DNA from: UBA3206 sp963623875
Lineage (GTDB): Bacteria; Bacillota_I; Bacilli_A; Acholeplasmatales; Anaeroplasmataceae
DNA: 64,000 bases
Assembly: GCA_963623875.1 (NCBI GenBank)
Contig: CAVFNL010000037.1
Span: 15,338-79,337 of the forward strand
Direction of reading: 5' to 3'
Shown: positions 37,269 through 48,200 of the stretch, piece by piece
Position numbering within the stretch: position 1 is the stretch's first letter
Layout of the letters: each line of letters opens with the position of its first letter
Notes under the pieces: model-generated
Told to the model about the DNA's origin: nothing
Database searches by the model: none
What the model saw: only the letters and a program-made list of their open reading frames with translations
Made by a program: the position numbers and the translations under genes

Positions 37269-37775
37269 TTAAGCAGCTTGCTCTTCTTGTTTTTCGCAGA
37301 TCATGTTAAGTCCAATAGATAATTGAGTTAATGTTCCTAACATACCAGCTGCTAATTGAGTTAATAATGTCTCTCTTGATGGTAATGTAGCTAAAGTTTG
37401 TAACTTAGCAAAGTCATAAATTTCTCCATCAACAACACCTTTTTCGATAACAACTTTATCGTTATCTTTAGCGAAATTGAATAATCCCTTAGCTGGTGCA
37501 ACGATATCTTCACCAGAGAATGCTATAGCAACAGCACCCTTTAAAGCATCAGCGAAATCACCATATCCTAGTTGCTCTGAAGCACGACGGCTAATATTAT
37601 TCTTAATTACACTAACATGGCATCCATCCTTAAGTAATTCTCTTCTTAAGTTTTGGAATTGTTCAACTGTTAAACCTTGATACTTGAAAGCGATGAAAGC
37701 TTTTGTAGTTTTCATCTTTTCAGCAACTTCATTAACTAATTGAGACTTTTGTTCAATAACAGTTTGTTTTGCCAC
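37269..37775 (-). CDS. rplJ: Ribosomal protein L10
   Basis: 168 aa. Start is GTG with GGAGGTG upstream. The N-terminal RNA-binding domain has FIAFKYQGLTVEQFQNLRREL, and the C-terminal helix that carries L7/L12 dimers ends AAGMLGTLTQLSIGLNMI. Anchors the stalk on 23S rRNA. Confidence 0.97.
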   Translation of the reverse strand: MAKQTVIEQKSQLVNEVAEKMKTTKAFIAFKYQGLTVEQFQNLRRELLKDGCHVSVIKNNISRRASEQLGYGDFADALKGAVAIAFSGEDIVAPAKGLFNFAKDNDKVVIEKGVVDGEIYDFAKLQTLATLPSRETLLTQLAAGMLGTLTQLSIGLNMICEKQEEQAA

Positions 37776-37789
37776 TTTAATGACACCTC

Positions 37790-37912
37790 CATATAAATTT
37801 TAAAAATCCTTATCCACGCCGAAGTGTAGAAAAGGATTTTGCAATCTTTTTTGTTCACACCTCGGTAGAAATTGAGTGCTAAGCACGCCTACTTTCTTCG
37901 GTATAAGATTTA
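37790..37912 (-). ncRNA. L10 leader (rplJ autoregulatory mRNA element)
   Basis: The rplA-rplJ gap is fully occupied by structured sequence: a GCCGAAG / CTTCGG-like segment, CTACCGAGGTGTGAACA, AGGCGTGCTTAGCACTC, and a terminal stem AAATCC...GGATTT before the RBS. Position and the CCGAGGTGT-type loop fit the Firmicutes L10 leader that binds the L10-L12 complex. Confidence 0.75.
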
Positions 37913-37913
37913 A

Positions 37914-38615
37914 TTACTTTGCTGCAGATAATATAGAGTCTGCATTAACCTTGATTCCAGGACCCATAGTTGTAGCCACTGAAACGTTTAATACATAGTT
38001 TCCTTTTACTGTAGCAGGACGAGCCTTAACTAATAAATCATAGATAGCTCTTAAGTTTTGAGCTAATTTCTCAGCTCCGAAAGAAACCTTTCCAAATGGA
38101 CAGTGAATGTTTCCTACCTTATCAACACGGTATTCAACCTTTCCATTCTTGATTTCCTTAACTGCATTAGCAACATTCATAGTTACTGTTCCAGTCTTAG
38201 GGTTTGGCATTAGTCCTTTAGGTCCTAATACTCTTCCTAGTCTTCCTAGTTCACCCATCATATCTGGAGTTGCAACGATTACATCAAATTCGAACCAACC
38301 TTGTTGAATCTTATTGATATAGTCTGAATCTCCAACATAATCAGCACCAGCCTCTTCAGCTTCCTTAGCCTTAGCTCCACGAGTTAAAACTAATACACGA
38401 CGAGTCTTTCCAGTACCATTAGGTAAAACTACTGCTCCACGTAGATTTTGGTCAGCCTTACGTGGATCAACATTAAGACGGATAGCAACATCTGCAGTCG
38501 CATCAAACTTAGTTGTAGAAGTTTTAACTAATAATTCTAAAGCTTCTGCTAAGTCATACTTCTTGTTTGCATCAACAAGTTTTGCAACTTCAGCGTATTT
38601 TTTTCCTCTCTTCAT
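37914..38615 (-). CDS. rplA: Ribosomal protein L1
   Basis: 233 aa. MKRGKKYAEVAKLVD start with AGGAGG upstream; conserved GTGKTRRVLVLTRGAK, GPKGLMPNPKTGTV and the C-terminal KVSFGAEKLAQNL. Forms the L1 stalk and is a translational repressor of its own operon. Confidence 0.98.
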   Translation of the reverse strand: MKRGKKYAEVAKLVDANKKYDLAEALELLVKTSTTKFDATADVAIRLNVDPRKADQNLRGAVVLPNGTGKTRRVLVLTRGAKAKEAEEAGADYVGDSDYINKIQQGWFEFDVIVATPDMMGELGRLGRVLGPKGLMPNPKTGTVTMNVANAVKEIKNGKVEYRVDKVGNIHCPFGKVSFGAEKLAQNLRAIYDLLVKARPATVKGNYVLNVSVATTMGPGIKVNADSILSAAK

Positions 38616-38633
38616 AATAATCCTCCTAAAAAT

Positions 38634-38658
38634 GTGGTATAGCGGGATATCCTCCCAC
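38634..38658 (-). promoter_or_regulatory. L1-binding leader element before rplA
   Basis: Minus strand GTGG-GAGGATA-10 nt-CCAC, ending just before the rplA RBS. The same GTGGGAGGATA...ACCACATTTT arrangement occurs before rplK. It resembles the L1 target in 23S rRNA and known L1 leaders. Confidence 0.7.
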
Positions 38659-38691
38659 AAGTTTTTAGGTCGTTTTTATAACAACCTTAAA

Positions 38692-39117
38692 TTAATCTTC
38701 AACGACGATTCCCATATTTCTAGCTGTTCCAGCAATAATTCTTGCTGCAGCTTCAACGTCGTTTGCGTTTAAGTCTGGCATCTTCATTTCAGCAATTTCT
38801 TTAACCTTTGCTCTTGAAATTTTAGCTACTTTTGTAGTCTTAGGATTTCCAGCACCTTTTTCGATTCCACAAGCCTTCTTTAATAATTCAGCTGCAGGTG
38901 GAGTCTTAACGATAAATGTAAATGAACGGTCTTCATATACAGATATTACAACTGGTAAAATGTATCCCATCTTGTCCTTAGTTTGCTCATTGAATTGAGA
39001 ACAGAAACCTGGAATATTAACTCCGGCTTGTCCTAGAGCTGGTCCTACTGGTGGAGCTGGGTTAGCTTTACCTGCTTGGATTTGTAACTTAACCTCTTTT
39101 ACAATTTTCTTTGCCAT
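38692..39117 (-). CDS. rplK: Ribosomal protein L11
   Basis: 141 aa. ATG 39117 with AAGGAGG upstream. Conserved PAPPVGPALGQAGVNIPGFC in the N-terminal thiostrepton-binding domain, then FIVKTPPAAELLKKA, and C-terminal GTARNMGIVVED. First gene of the cluster. secE and nusG, often just upstream in Firmicutes, are absent here. Confidence 0.98.
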   Translation of the reverse strand: MAKKIVKEVKLQIQAGKANPAPPVGPALGQAGVNIPGFCSQFNEQTKDKMGYILPVVISVYEDRSFTFIVKTPPAAELLKKACGIEKGAGNPKTTKVAKISRAKVKEIAEMKMPDLNANDVEAAARIIAGTARNMGIVVED

Positions 39118-39147
39118 GGTAATAAGTTCCTCCTTACTTTTCAAAAT

Positions 39148-39177
39148 GTGGTCATTGGACGTAAAGTATCCTCCCAC
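39148..39177 (-). promoter_or_regulatory. L1-binding leader element before rplK
   Basis: GTGG-GAGGATA-15 nt-CCAC on the minus strand in the rplK leader, sharing GTGGGAGGATA and ACCACATTTT with the rplA copy. Confidence 0.7.
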
Positions 39178-39205
39178 TTACGTGATTATACACACGTGCT
39201 TATAT

Positions 39206-39235
39206 ATTTTAACAAATATTAGCAACGTTTGTCAA
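39206..39235 (-). promoter_or_regulatory. Promoter of the rplK-rpoC cluster
   Basis: TTGACA (39230-39235) and TAAAAT (39206-39211), 18-bp spacer, about 30 bases before the L1 leader element. Confidence 0.8.
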
Positions 39236-39336
39236 TATCTTTTTTCATAATTTCGTTTGCCCGAAAATAAGAACATATTATCTTAATTAAAGATAGGAAT
39301 AAAGTCCATCAAAATAATTTTATAACTAGTAAATTA

Positions 39337-40912
39337 TTAATTAATATTTATTAACTCTACTTTTGATTCATGTTTTAAACTCTTACTATCATAAGATATT
39401 CCTAGTAGTAATACAGCACCATGATATCTCTTAAATACACTTATATAATTCTTACTCTTTATTTGTTCTATAGCATTTATTGCACTATCATCTTCTTTAA
39501 GTTCTATTACAAATGGTATATGAGTGTTATCTTTAGGTGTAAATGTTATATCTGCTCTTCCAAGGGCCGATGTATCTTCTTTTCTTATATAATAGAATTC
39601 ATTACATCTATAATTGATATATGAACTATTACAAATAATAAATCTTCTTTGTTTTTGTTAAACATAGATGCTAAAGAATGGTGATTTATATCTAATGTTT
39701 CATTAATAAACTTTGTATTACCTTTTAATGTTTCTTCATATAATTTCTTTGAATTAGATATAGGATTATATATCTCAGTCCAATTAAGAGAGTCTATAGC
39801 ATTTATAAATTCTTCTTTTATTTCATGATTTGGTATATAACAACTCTTACTCTTTTCATTATATGCTAAATATCCTAAGTGAATTAAAACAGTTAAAGCC
39901 GCATCTTTTGAATCAACTTTAGTTAAGTCATTATCAAATTTAGAAACATTAACCTCTACTTCATCACCTGAAATCATTTTAGCAATTAAATCTTTAAGTT
40001 TACCATTATCATAATTCATATAATTTGTAACAGCTTCTCTTGCGCTTGTTTGAACCCAGTAATCTCTGCATTTATTTTTTGAAATAGCTGTCACAACAGA
40101 CTTAGGGTTGTAAAGTTCAACACCGTTAAGTCTATAACCATCATACCAATCTTTTATTTCATTAAAATTTCTATTATATTTATTGCATAACTCTTTTACT
40201 TCATTTTCAGTAAATCCTACGTATGATGCTAGAGTATCAGAATCTATCATATTATATTCAGTAAACATATTTAGAGTTGACTGTGCCCTGTAACGTCTAA
40301 TAGGAAGTATTCCTGTCATATAGACTAAATCTATACAAGATGATACGTCGCTTGATTTAAATAGTAATCTTAAAAACATTATATAATCATCACAAAGTTT
40401 TGTATTATATTCTTCTTCTCTTAAGATTACATCCCATTCATCTATCAAAAAGATAAATGTATCTTTTGTACTAGATTTAATCTTAAGAAAATATTTTCTT
40501 AATGTATTATCTTGTGTGCCTAAAACATTTGGATACATATTTTTTAAATCATCTATTATTTGTGATTTCAGTTCACTTACAAATGTATTTTTATCATCTA
40601 TATCTATATAAAGACTTGCCATATCAATCCATATAACATTATGTTTATTTAAATGTTCTAGGTATAAGGGATCATTTGATATATTTAATTTATCAAATAA
40701 TTCTTTAGAATCACAACCTTTTGAATAATATGCATTAAGCATAGATAGGGCCATTGTTTTTCCGAAACGGCGTGGACGTGTGAGGCACATAAATGAATTT
40801 GAAGAACCAAATAATCTATTTGTATAATTTACTAAATTTGATTTATCTACATATATTTCATTTTTTAAATTTTTTTGAATTCTGCATTATTTTTATTTAA
40901 ATATAGTCCCAT
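39337..40912 (-). pseudogene. AAA-ATPase-like / PD-(D/E)XK nuclease gene with two frameshifts
   Basis: The family normally has an N-terminal AAA-like ATPase and a C-terminal PD-(D/E)XK nuclease. Frame A starts at ATG 40912 (MGLYLNKNNAEFKKI) and stops at seven A (40870-40876). One extra A would join it to frame B, NEIYVDKSNLVNYTNRLFG, running on into MCLTRPRRFGKTMALSML (P-loop) and TFIFLIDEWDVIL (Walker B), the long open stretch 39585-40790. Near 39640 the frame is lost again, and the nuclease part (FYYIRKEDTSALGRADITF, FVIELKEDD with the ExK, then SYDSKSLKHESKVELININ) lies in a third frame to TAA 39337. The second lesion looks like loss of about seven bases between short GTAAT repeats (inference). 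The ATPase alone could still be translated. Confidence 0.85.
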
Positions 40913-41000
40913 ACAAATCACGTCCTTTCTTGTAGTATAACATTATTTAATTAATTAATCCATATTTTAGATATATCATAATTTTTAATAAATTATACTT

Positions 41001-42221
41001 CTATTCAATCCCCCTAAACAAATTGTATCTTTCTTTTTCAATCTTTTCATATTTTTTGTCAGCTGCATCTATAACATCATTTGCGTCTTTTAAAACTTTT
41101 TCTTGATTATTTTTAAATACTTCAATAATAGTTTTATTTAGCTTTCCACTATTCGCATTATTATCAAGGACTTCAATTACTGCATTTATATCCCAAGCAT
41201 CTTTATAACTTCTTTTGGCAATAAGTGCAGAGATAACATCCGCTACTTGAAGTATTTCTTGATCTATTGTCATATCCTTTTCTTTTAATTTTTTAGGATA
41301 TCCTGTTCCGTCAAGACGTTCATGATGTCTATAGGCAATTTCCACGATATCATTATCCATATTCCCATCAAGAATTTGTTTTGTATAATTAACGTGTCTT
41401 TTCATAATCATAAATTCTTTATTTGTTAATTTATCCGGTTTATCTAAAATTCTTAATGGAATAGAAACTTTTCCAAGATCATGACAAAGAGATGCTACAT
41501 ATATTTTTTTTCTTCTATCAGCCTTTATTTTTAAAAGTCCTGATAATCTATATGCAATTATTGCGGTAGCTTTAGAGTGTGCAAGTGTTGTCTTATTATA
41601 CATTTCAAATAGTGATGAAAGCATTACAATAAATTGATTTCTCTCTCTAAAGCCATAGATCATTTTAGATACAAACTTATATACTACGGTTTTATAGTGT
41701 CCTGAATTAATTTCATATAACATATCAGTTTTCATCACAAGCCTTGTAAGATTTATAACATCTACAACGTTATATTTACTACGTTCAATTAAAAGCTTCT
41801 TTAATGCTTTATCTTTATCATTTTCTAAATCATTTAAATATTTAGTATATTTCTTACAAATGTCTAGCGTTTTACCATATTTGCTATATTTCATTTTCTT
41901 TATAACACTTGAACTATTTATAACTACTTCTGCAAACGATTTGACTGGAGAAAAATATTTTAAGAATAAATATGTTTCAATCGCAACATCTCCGCCATCG
42001 TCTCTATTTGAAAATTTCCCTACATCATTAAAGCAAGACAAAAACACCATTGATTTAGTATGAATAACACTCATTTTTTCTAGCCTACAAATCTTATATA
42101 CGACGAACGCTAGTTTTATATTAAATTCTATTTGTTTTCTATCAATTCTTCCTATAAAATCAATCGCAATTTGCCATAAATTATTTATAGGAACAATATT
42201 CCTACAATTAGGCTCTCTCAT
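41001..42221 (-). CDS. HD-GYP domain protein (putative cyclic-dinucleotide phosphodiesterase)
   Basis: 406 aa. C-terminal HD-GYP (about 210-390): AHSKATAIIAYRLS, LCHDLGKVSIPLRILDKPDKLT, IAYRHHERLDGTGYPKKL and QVADVISALI, all with the expected metal and GYP residues. The N-terminal half has VIHTKSMVFLSCFNDVGKFSN, an HD-like segment with the HD pair degraded to ND, so it is likely a dead HD repeat used for regulation. Start ATG 42221 follows AGGGGGG. No GGDEF gene is nearby. c-di-GMP or another cyclic dinucleotide is the probable substrate (family knowledge). Confidence 0.85.
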   Translation of the reverse strand: MREPNCRNIVPINNLWQIAIDFIGRIDRKQIEFNIKLAFVVYKICRLEKMSVIHTKSMVFLSCFNDVGKFSNRDDGGDVAIETYLFLKYFSPVKSFAEVVINSSSVIKKMKYSKYGKTLDICKKYTKYLNDLENDKDKALKKLLIERSKYNVVDVINLTRLVMKTDMLYEINSGHYKTVVYKFVSKMIYGFRERNQFIVMLSSLFEMYNKTTLAHSKATAIIAYRLSGLLKIKADRRKKIYVASLCHDLGKVSIPLRILDKPDKLTNKEFMIMKRHVNYTKQILDGNMDNDIVEIAYRHHERLDGTGYPKKLKEKDMTIDQEILQVADVISALIAKRSYKDAWDINAVIEVLDNNANSGKLNKTIIEVFKNNQEKVLKDANDVIDAADKKYEKIEKERYNLFRGIE

Positions 42222-42237
42222 TTTTTACCCCCCTAAA

Positions 42238-42278
42238 TATAAAATATAACATCCCACAAGTCAAAAGACTCATGGGAT
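42238..42278 (-). terminator. Terminator-like hairpin after the giant gene
   Basis: ATCCCA-TGAGTC / GACTTG-TGGGAT stem (42251-42278) with a TTTT loop on the minus strand, followed by a moderately T-rich stretch; it also lies just before the HD-GYP RBS. Confidence 0.6.
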
Positions 42279-42284
42279 ATTATT

Positions 42285-45200
42285 TTATTCTTCACTACTA
42301 TTTTCGTTATATATAGCTTGTACAAAATAGTAATCTGATGTAGTAACACCCCAATTAGATTCACTATTATCACTTTCATTTAAGATAAACTCTAGTTTAA
42401 TAGTTTTTGTAATAATTGATGTGAATGGTAGGAATGAACCTACTTCTTTCTTTCCAATAGTAGATGTTTTATCTATTTGGTTTTCCATATCAGTTGTAAC
42501 ATCTGCACCATAACCTTTTGGAAGATCTAGATAGAAATAGAAATATCCTTTAGGTAGAGTTTGTAGATTATATCTTAATAAATATTTATTATAAGTCTCA
42601 CCGTTAATATCTTTAGAATCTAGAGTTTTTACAAGATATCCTGATATTTGAGATGTTGTAGGTGTTGTCTCATCACCTTTATAAATATTTTCTGATATAG
42701 TCATATATACTTCTGTAGGAGCAAAATCTTGTTGTGCCCATAATGTTACATCAAAGTAGATTGTATTAGTTGCGTCTACTATTGAAATGTGATAATATCT
42801 CACATTTCCAGCATCAGTATCTCCGTGAAGATATGCTTCACTAAATACCACATATGATACATACCAGAAATGGTTATCTAGTGGGTTTCCTATATAATCC
42901 ATATATAGTGAAATGTTATCATCAGATGCAACACCACTTATATCTGTATCAAGAGTATATGTTGTACCACCATATGTGAAAGTGGCGTTATTTGCATTAG
43001 CATTCAATGTATCAAACAGACTATTAAATGTTCCAATACTATCTTCACTTCCGCTATATGTTGTTTCATATATATTATTCCATTTATTATTAGAATCAAG
43101 TTCTACAAGGAATACTTTAACATTATTTTTTGTATCAATAAATGGTACATATAAATATGTTGTTTCATGATTTGAAAGTACTTCATTATCAGACTCTGTT
43201 TGAGAATCTTGACCATATGATGTAAGTTTCTTAAGTGTTGTATATTGATAAATCTTTGCATGCTCTTCTATACCAAATGTAGGAGCGTAATATGATAGGT
43301 CACTATTAGATACTGTACCTATTGAATAATAATCGGAAATTGATGTAGAATCACTATCATTATTATATCTAATAGATTTTCCTTTAATTTCAATATCTCT
43401 TGAATTTGAAGAGAATATTTCATTATAAGTAATTTCCTTACCATCTACACCTGCAGTTGAAGTTCCTGCAAGAATTGATGTAGAAGTTTCTGTGCTTGGT
43501 TTCATAACAGACACAGTATTTCCTACTACAACAGATTGGTCTAAGAATGTTAATCTTTCAAGTAAAGAATTTTTAGAATATCCTTTTACAATATATAGAG
43601 TTGGGAATGTGTATTCACGAGTATATTCTGTGTTATCTTTCCATACACCTTTTGAAGAATAGATATAATTATATTTATATGTGTCAGGTTCGTTATTGTT
43701 TGAAACTATAACAGTAATTCCGGCATATGTTTTGTTTGCGGCAGTACCATTATTTATAGTCTCATCACTTAATGTATAAGTAACATTACCAATTGTATAG
43801 AAGTTGTTAAGATTATACTTAATTCTATATTCAGGTTCATATCCACGGCTGAATCCTACAGCTACATATGAATCTTCTTTATAAGTTAGACTATTATCTT
43901 CTTTTGAAATAGTATTTCCCTTATATACAAAATCTGAATCATATAAATTGCTATCTTGTAGTGCAATACCATCCTCATATAGATTTGCATAAGATGAACC
44001 TTCTGTATAACATTCATTTTCAACTAAAATATGTTTGTATGTTTCAATGTTTCCAGACTCGGAAGTTATAGTATATGTAACAATATATTTTATACGAATA
44101 TTATCAATATTCTCATAAGTTGCGTCTATACTGATTGTGGCATTTGCAGATACACTAAATTTATATAAGTAGAAGTTATCACTTAGATAATCTGTAAGTT
44201 CAGAATAATCATATGCTCTACCAAATAGTATTGATGAAGTAGCCTCACCATTGCTATCAAAGTTAATGTCATTACCTTCAAAATTAAATTCTTCAATTTC
44301 AGCACTTTCGTTTAATGATTTAGTGATTGTAACAGTTTTCTTAGTACCATAATAATCTAGCACGAATTCTAGTGTTCCACCTTTTAATTCTTTTGCGACA
44401 TTAATCTTTAATGTTGCAGTACCATTACTTACAATTCCATTATTCTTTAATGAAGAATCAAATGTAAATGTTGTATCACTTTCACTAAATTCAACAGCTC
44501 CATTTATAATCTTGAAGTATGATTTGAAATCAAAATCATCTGCTATATTATTTGCAGTTATAGTAAGTGTTACATCTCCACCTGAATATGTAAGAGATGT
44601 TTTATCAGATACTATACTAAACATATCATCTGATGTAGTCAATGGACTAAATACTACTTTATATTTAGTTACAACTGTAGAATCTTCTGCAGTAACTATA
44701 ACCGCATCACTAACAACATAATTTGAACCATCAGTATAAGCTCCGCTTAGATCAATTGATGTATCCGTATTATTATTAGTTATAAATGTAGCTGATTCTG
44801 CATATTCTTTCTTAGATATTGTTATTGATGACATTGTTTTAATATTATCTAAATATGCTTTTGGTACATAATAGTAAATAATACCATTTGCTTCATCAAT
44901 TAAAGACTCCGATGCATATAAATCATTATTATCATCATATTTTAAATCAAGTTCAAATATTGATGTAGAAATTGATAGTTTTAATTGTTTCATCAATACT
45001 CTAATTTTATAATTTACAGAATCTTCATTTGTAATATCATAATCAACAGTTGCACTTGTAAGAGAACGCCATGATGAACTATTATCTTCAATAAGCTTAA
45101 TTATACTTTCCCCATTATCATCAAGAGCTGTTAAATCATAATTTGTATCTAAGGAAAGAAGGTCGATATTATCAGGGATAAATGTACCATTCTTAATTCC

Positions 45201-48200
45201 TTTTGATGAAGACAACGCAAATATACCATAACCATCAATATTTGATGTTTGTCCTATATGTTTCATGAACGCATCAAACTTTACAACATCAATAGATTTG
45301 TCTCCGTTTATGAATTGATATTCTCCATCAAGATAATCATTAAGTAATGTATATAATATAGAATTAGTTAATGAATTTGCTTGAGAACATGTAAGATAAT
45401 CATTACCTATATATGCAGCTATAACATACTTCATTTCTTGATTGTATTTAGTACTATCTTCTGCAGTCATTGAAATGAATTTTTCTGCCATATTTTTCAT
45501 TACTTTTTCATCAGTAATAGTTTTTAATAGGTCATCATAATATTCTTTATTTAAGTTTGCCACAAGTTTTCCAAGGGATGAAGTTGTAGAATCATAATCC
45601 GCAAGAGCTATAAGTTTTACTATTTCTTTTAATTTTTCATTAGTAAATACATCTTCACTAAATATTGTGTATTCATATTTTGAATCATATGCACTATTAG
45701 ATTTCCTTATAGTAGGATATAACAACATTAGTGCATCTAGTATTTCACTACTATAATTGATATTAAAGTCAAATGATTTTAAATCTTCATACGTAAGGCC
45801 TTTAAATATTGTCATCTCTTCGGTGCCATCAACAAACGTTATTTTGTCCGTTGATGTGTTTATTTCTATTGCATTATCACATTCTAGAACAAGTATTTCC
45901 TCTATTGTGGTGCCTGACACTCCAATAGTATATGTGGTGCCATCACTAGATCCACTTAAATAGAATCCTTTATAATTACCATTAGATTTAAATTTAACTG
46001 AATTAACACTTACTTCTTCACCATCAACAGTGTATGTTGTTTTACCATTTACTGTGATTACACCACCATCGGTTGCTTTAACTAAAATGATGGTAGGTTC
46101 ATATATAGTAAGAGTTGTTTCTTTTGTGACTTTTACAAGATTTGATGCTAAATATGATGCATACTCAGATGTAGTATTGTAATAAGTATTATATCTAGTC
46201 TCAATTTCTTCAAGATTTGGATATGATACTTTGCTTGAGCCTGCATTTTGACCCACATCCAAATATATTAAGTATGATCCTTTTCCAACCGAATTTCCAA
46301 GTGCATATTCAACTCCTGCTTTAACAGGAATTTCATAATAATATAACCTGTTTTTTGTTAATTCTCTTCTCCAAGTTGTATCAAATATTTTAGTTTTATT
46401 TGTCGTATCAGTTGGATTATATTCAATGTTGCCATCACTATCTTTATAAACAGTCTCAATTTCAGTAGCCCCACTATATAATGCACCATACGGATTTGTT
46501 GTATCCGTATTTCTATTAATTTTATATAAAGAAAAACCTTGTTGCCCATCATTTAAAGTTGCTAAAGCAATTTTTACATACCCATCTTGTTGCGGAGTAA
46601 ACCATATTGAACTCGAAGGAAGATATTGAGTACTACTATTATATGTTTTACCTGCTACAACAATTTCATCTAATGTAACATATTTATTAACCTCAATTTG
46701 TCCTTGTAATCTCAAACTATAAAACAAATCTGAATTTATATCACTTAAAAGTGATTGTTTTATATCATCAGACAGTGTTTCAATTTCGATATCTGCACTT
46801 TCTCCTGTTGTATTTGATGTTTTAGTGTATATTTTAAAATCAGTGTACTTTCCTTTACTACCTGTTAAATCACTTTTTTCAATATACGATGATGGGTCAT
46901 TTGCGTATATTTTGGCATCATTACCGGTGTAATAACCAATATTATTTAATGCAGTAACCTCATATGTACTATTTTTTGCGGTTGCGCCGCTCGCAAGAGC
47001 CGCACATCCCTCAGAGGCAAGAGTATTATAAGTTGTTTGGTCTAAATCATTAGATACAATTAATGGCATTGCATAACCTTTATTTGGCAAAGAACTAGTA
47101 GTCTCTGAATATGTAATAGTAGAAGCCCATGTAATTTTCTTTGTTGGGTCAATATACGCACTACTTCCTGTACCATAGATATAAGATATTCTATCTAAAA
47201 GGTTTTTTACATCAAGACTTCCACCAAAATCAATATCAGTACCCTCATCAATATTTCCATCAGCGCTATCATACTCTTTATATGAATCAAATGTAAGTTT
47301 TGAAAGTTCTGCAAGTGCAGTTAAATCTGCGGCACTTACATTTTTTAATTTTTCTACTACATCAGAAGCAGTAACATCTGCATCTGATTCTTTTAAATAT
47401 TCATGATATTTATAAATATAATAAGTTAAATCTTTACTTGTAACTTTTGTTGTACTTGAATCATCATCATAATTTTCAAAGTTTGTAAGAGTCGCAAGAA
47501 GAATAGCTTTAAATATTTCTTTATCCGTCGCACCTGCCATACATAGTAGTTGTAAGTTTGTGTATGTTGCGTTTTCTACAAGACTGTCTAGATAATCTTT
47601 AACATTAGTATAAGTTTTAGTACCTACTGTAATACTTACAGCTAAATTTTCTAAAGATGTTGTAGGTGCTAATGATATTTCATTAGTAACCGAACCTGCG
47701 GCTACATCAGTACTTTTTAAAGATGTAAGTAACATTTGAGCTGAAGCACTTTGATCTTTTGTAAGTCCGTTTTTATTTGCATAAGATGCTAATGCTTTTA
47801 AAATAGTTTTTTTACCAGTAGTATTAGCTAATATGTCTGTCATAAGAGATGATATAATTGAAATTTCATCATCATCTGATGCGCCACTAGATTTACCTCT
47901 AGTTCTTACTCCGTCAAGACGCACTAAATCAGAAATTTGATAATATGTATATTGTGTTGTTTGTACACCTTTATAGCCATTTTCCCCAATATGAGTTTGA
48001 GTCGTTAAATAAACACCTACTACTGTTTTGTCTTTTATCCAAATGGATATTGGATGCCAAATACCAGTATATACTGCTGAAGTTGCATATCCTACTACGT
48101 ACTTAGCTTTTAATTCATTATGATCCTCAGTTTTATAAGTATACGTTGTAGTATCTTTTGTTGCGTTATATGAATCTGAAAAATCATAACCATATTTTAT

